64,000 nucleotides of DNA from Owenia fusiformis (taxonomy: Eukaryota; Annelida; Polychaeta; Sabellida; Oweniidae): positions 28,520,005-28,584,004 of the forward strand of contig CAIIXF020000008.1 in the NCBI GenBank assembly GCA_903813345.2, read 5' to 3'. Below the pieces are notes generated by a model. That model had not been told where the DNA came from, made no database searches, and saw nothing but the letters and a program-made list of their open reading frames with translations. The position numbers and the translations under genes are program-made. How positions within the stretch are numbered: position 1 is the stretch's first letter; the number at the start of each line of letters is the position of its first letter. This document shows positions 63,743 to 64,000 of this stretch, in pieces.

Positions 63743-64000
63743 GTAGGTTCAGCTTCTTATTGCAATTTCAAATAACTTTCTAGTTATTGTTATGCAATTA
63801 CTCAGATGCGAGAAGGTAGTTAACCGTTTCGCCACCAGGTGGCTTATTCAGGGAAAATAACATGGCAGGGTATTACAAAATTCCCTCAAACTTGAATATT
63901 CATTAGTTTTAGTGGTTTGCTTTTCACAATACCCTTATGTATGTGATAGTTATACAAATGAAAATATGTCCAGTAAAAGAAAATATTATCTGCCCAACAC

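Overview
This is animal nuclear DNA. Every gene I can support has introns with GT..AG boundaries, and the protein families are metazoan: FBXO11, EFCAB11, PLAC8, PAN/apple and long C2H2 zinc-finger arrays. The sequence is AT-rich and full of short DNA transposons, fold-back elements and Helitron-like repeats. That fits a marine invertebrate (for example a hemichordate, echinoderm, cephalochordate or lophotrochozoan), but the sequence does not fix the phylum.

Layout. (1) At 1-20.9 kb there are two tandem paralogous zinc-finger genes on the plus strand. Each has a short acidic exon (5-265; 12130-12351), a large repeat-filled intron, and one long exon coding for about 24 C2H2 fingers (6078-8191; 18472-20654). 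Gene A's intron also holds a candidate alternative promoter and first exon (2440-2801). (2) At 20.9-33.6 kb the DNA is mostly repeats, with one intronless minus-strand PLAC8-domain gene (24940-25317). (3) At 33.7-57.9 kb lies EFCAB11 on the minus strand: six small exons, 171 residues, reconstructed from splice sites and conserved EF-hand sequence. Its roughly 18.4-kb third intron contains a complete two-exon gene on the opposite strand (44911-48999) for a secreted PAN/apple-domain protein, and also a broken copy of that gene's 5' end (50760-51090). (4) From 58.35 kb to the window edge is the 5' part of FBXO11 on the plus strand: seven exons covering the basic N-terminus, the F-box and the start of the beta-helix. 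EFCAB11 and FBXO11 start head to head, 460 bp apart, and probably share a promoter.

Mobile DNA. Many elements can be delimited exactly because empty copies of the insertion site occur elsewhere in the window. They include TA-target elements, TTAA-target elements, two families with related ends and 6-bp target duplications, two fold-back elements with CAC...GTG ends and 5-bp target duplications, a 4.9-kb fold-back element inside zinc-finger gene B, and three Helitron-like elements with a hairpin 13 nt from the end. The observations most worth following are the paired CAC-ended fold-backs, the 94-bp array of copied splice donors inside FBXO11, the subterminal-hairpin element family, the gene nested in EFCAB11, and the duplicated promoter in the zinc-finger introns.
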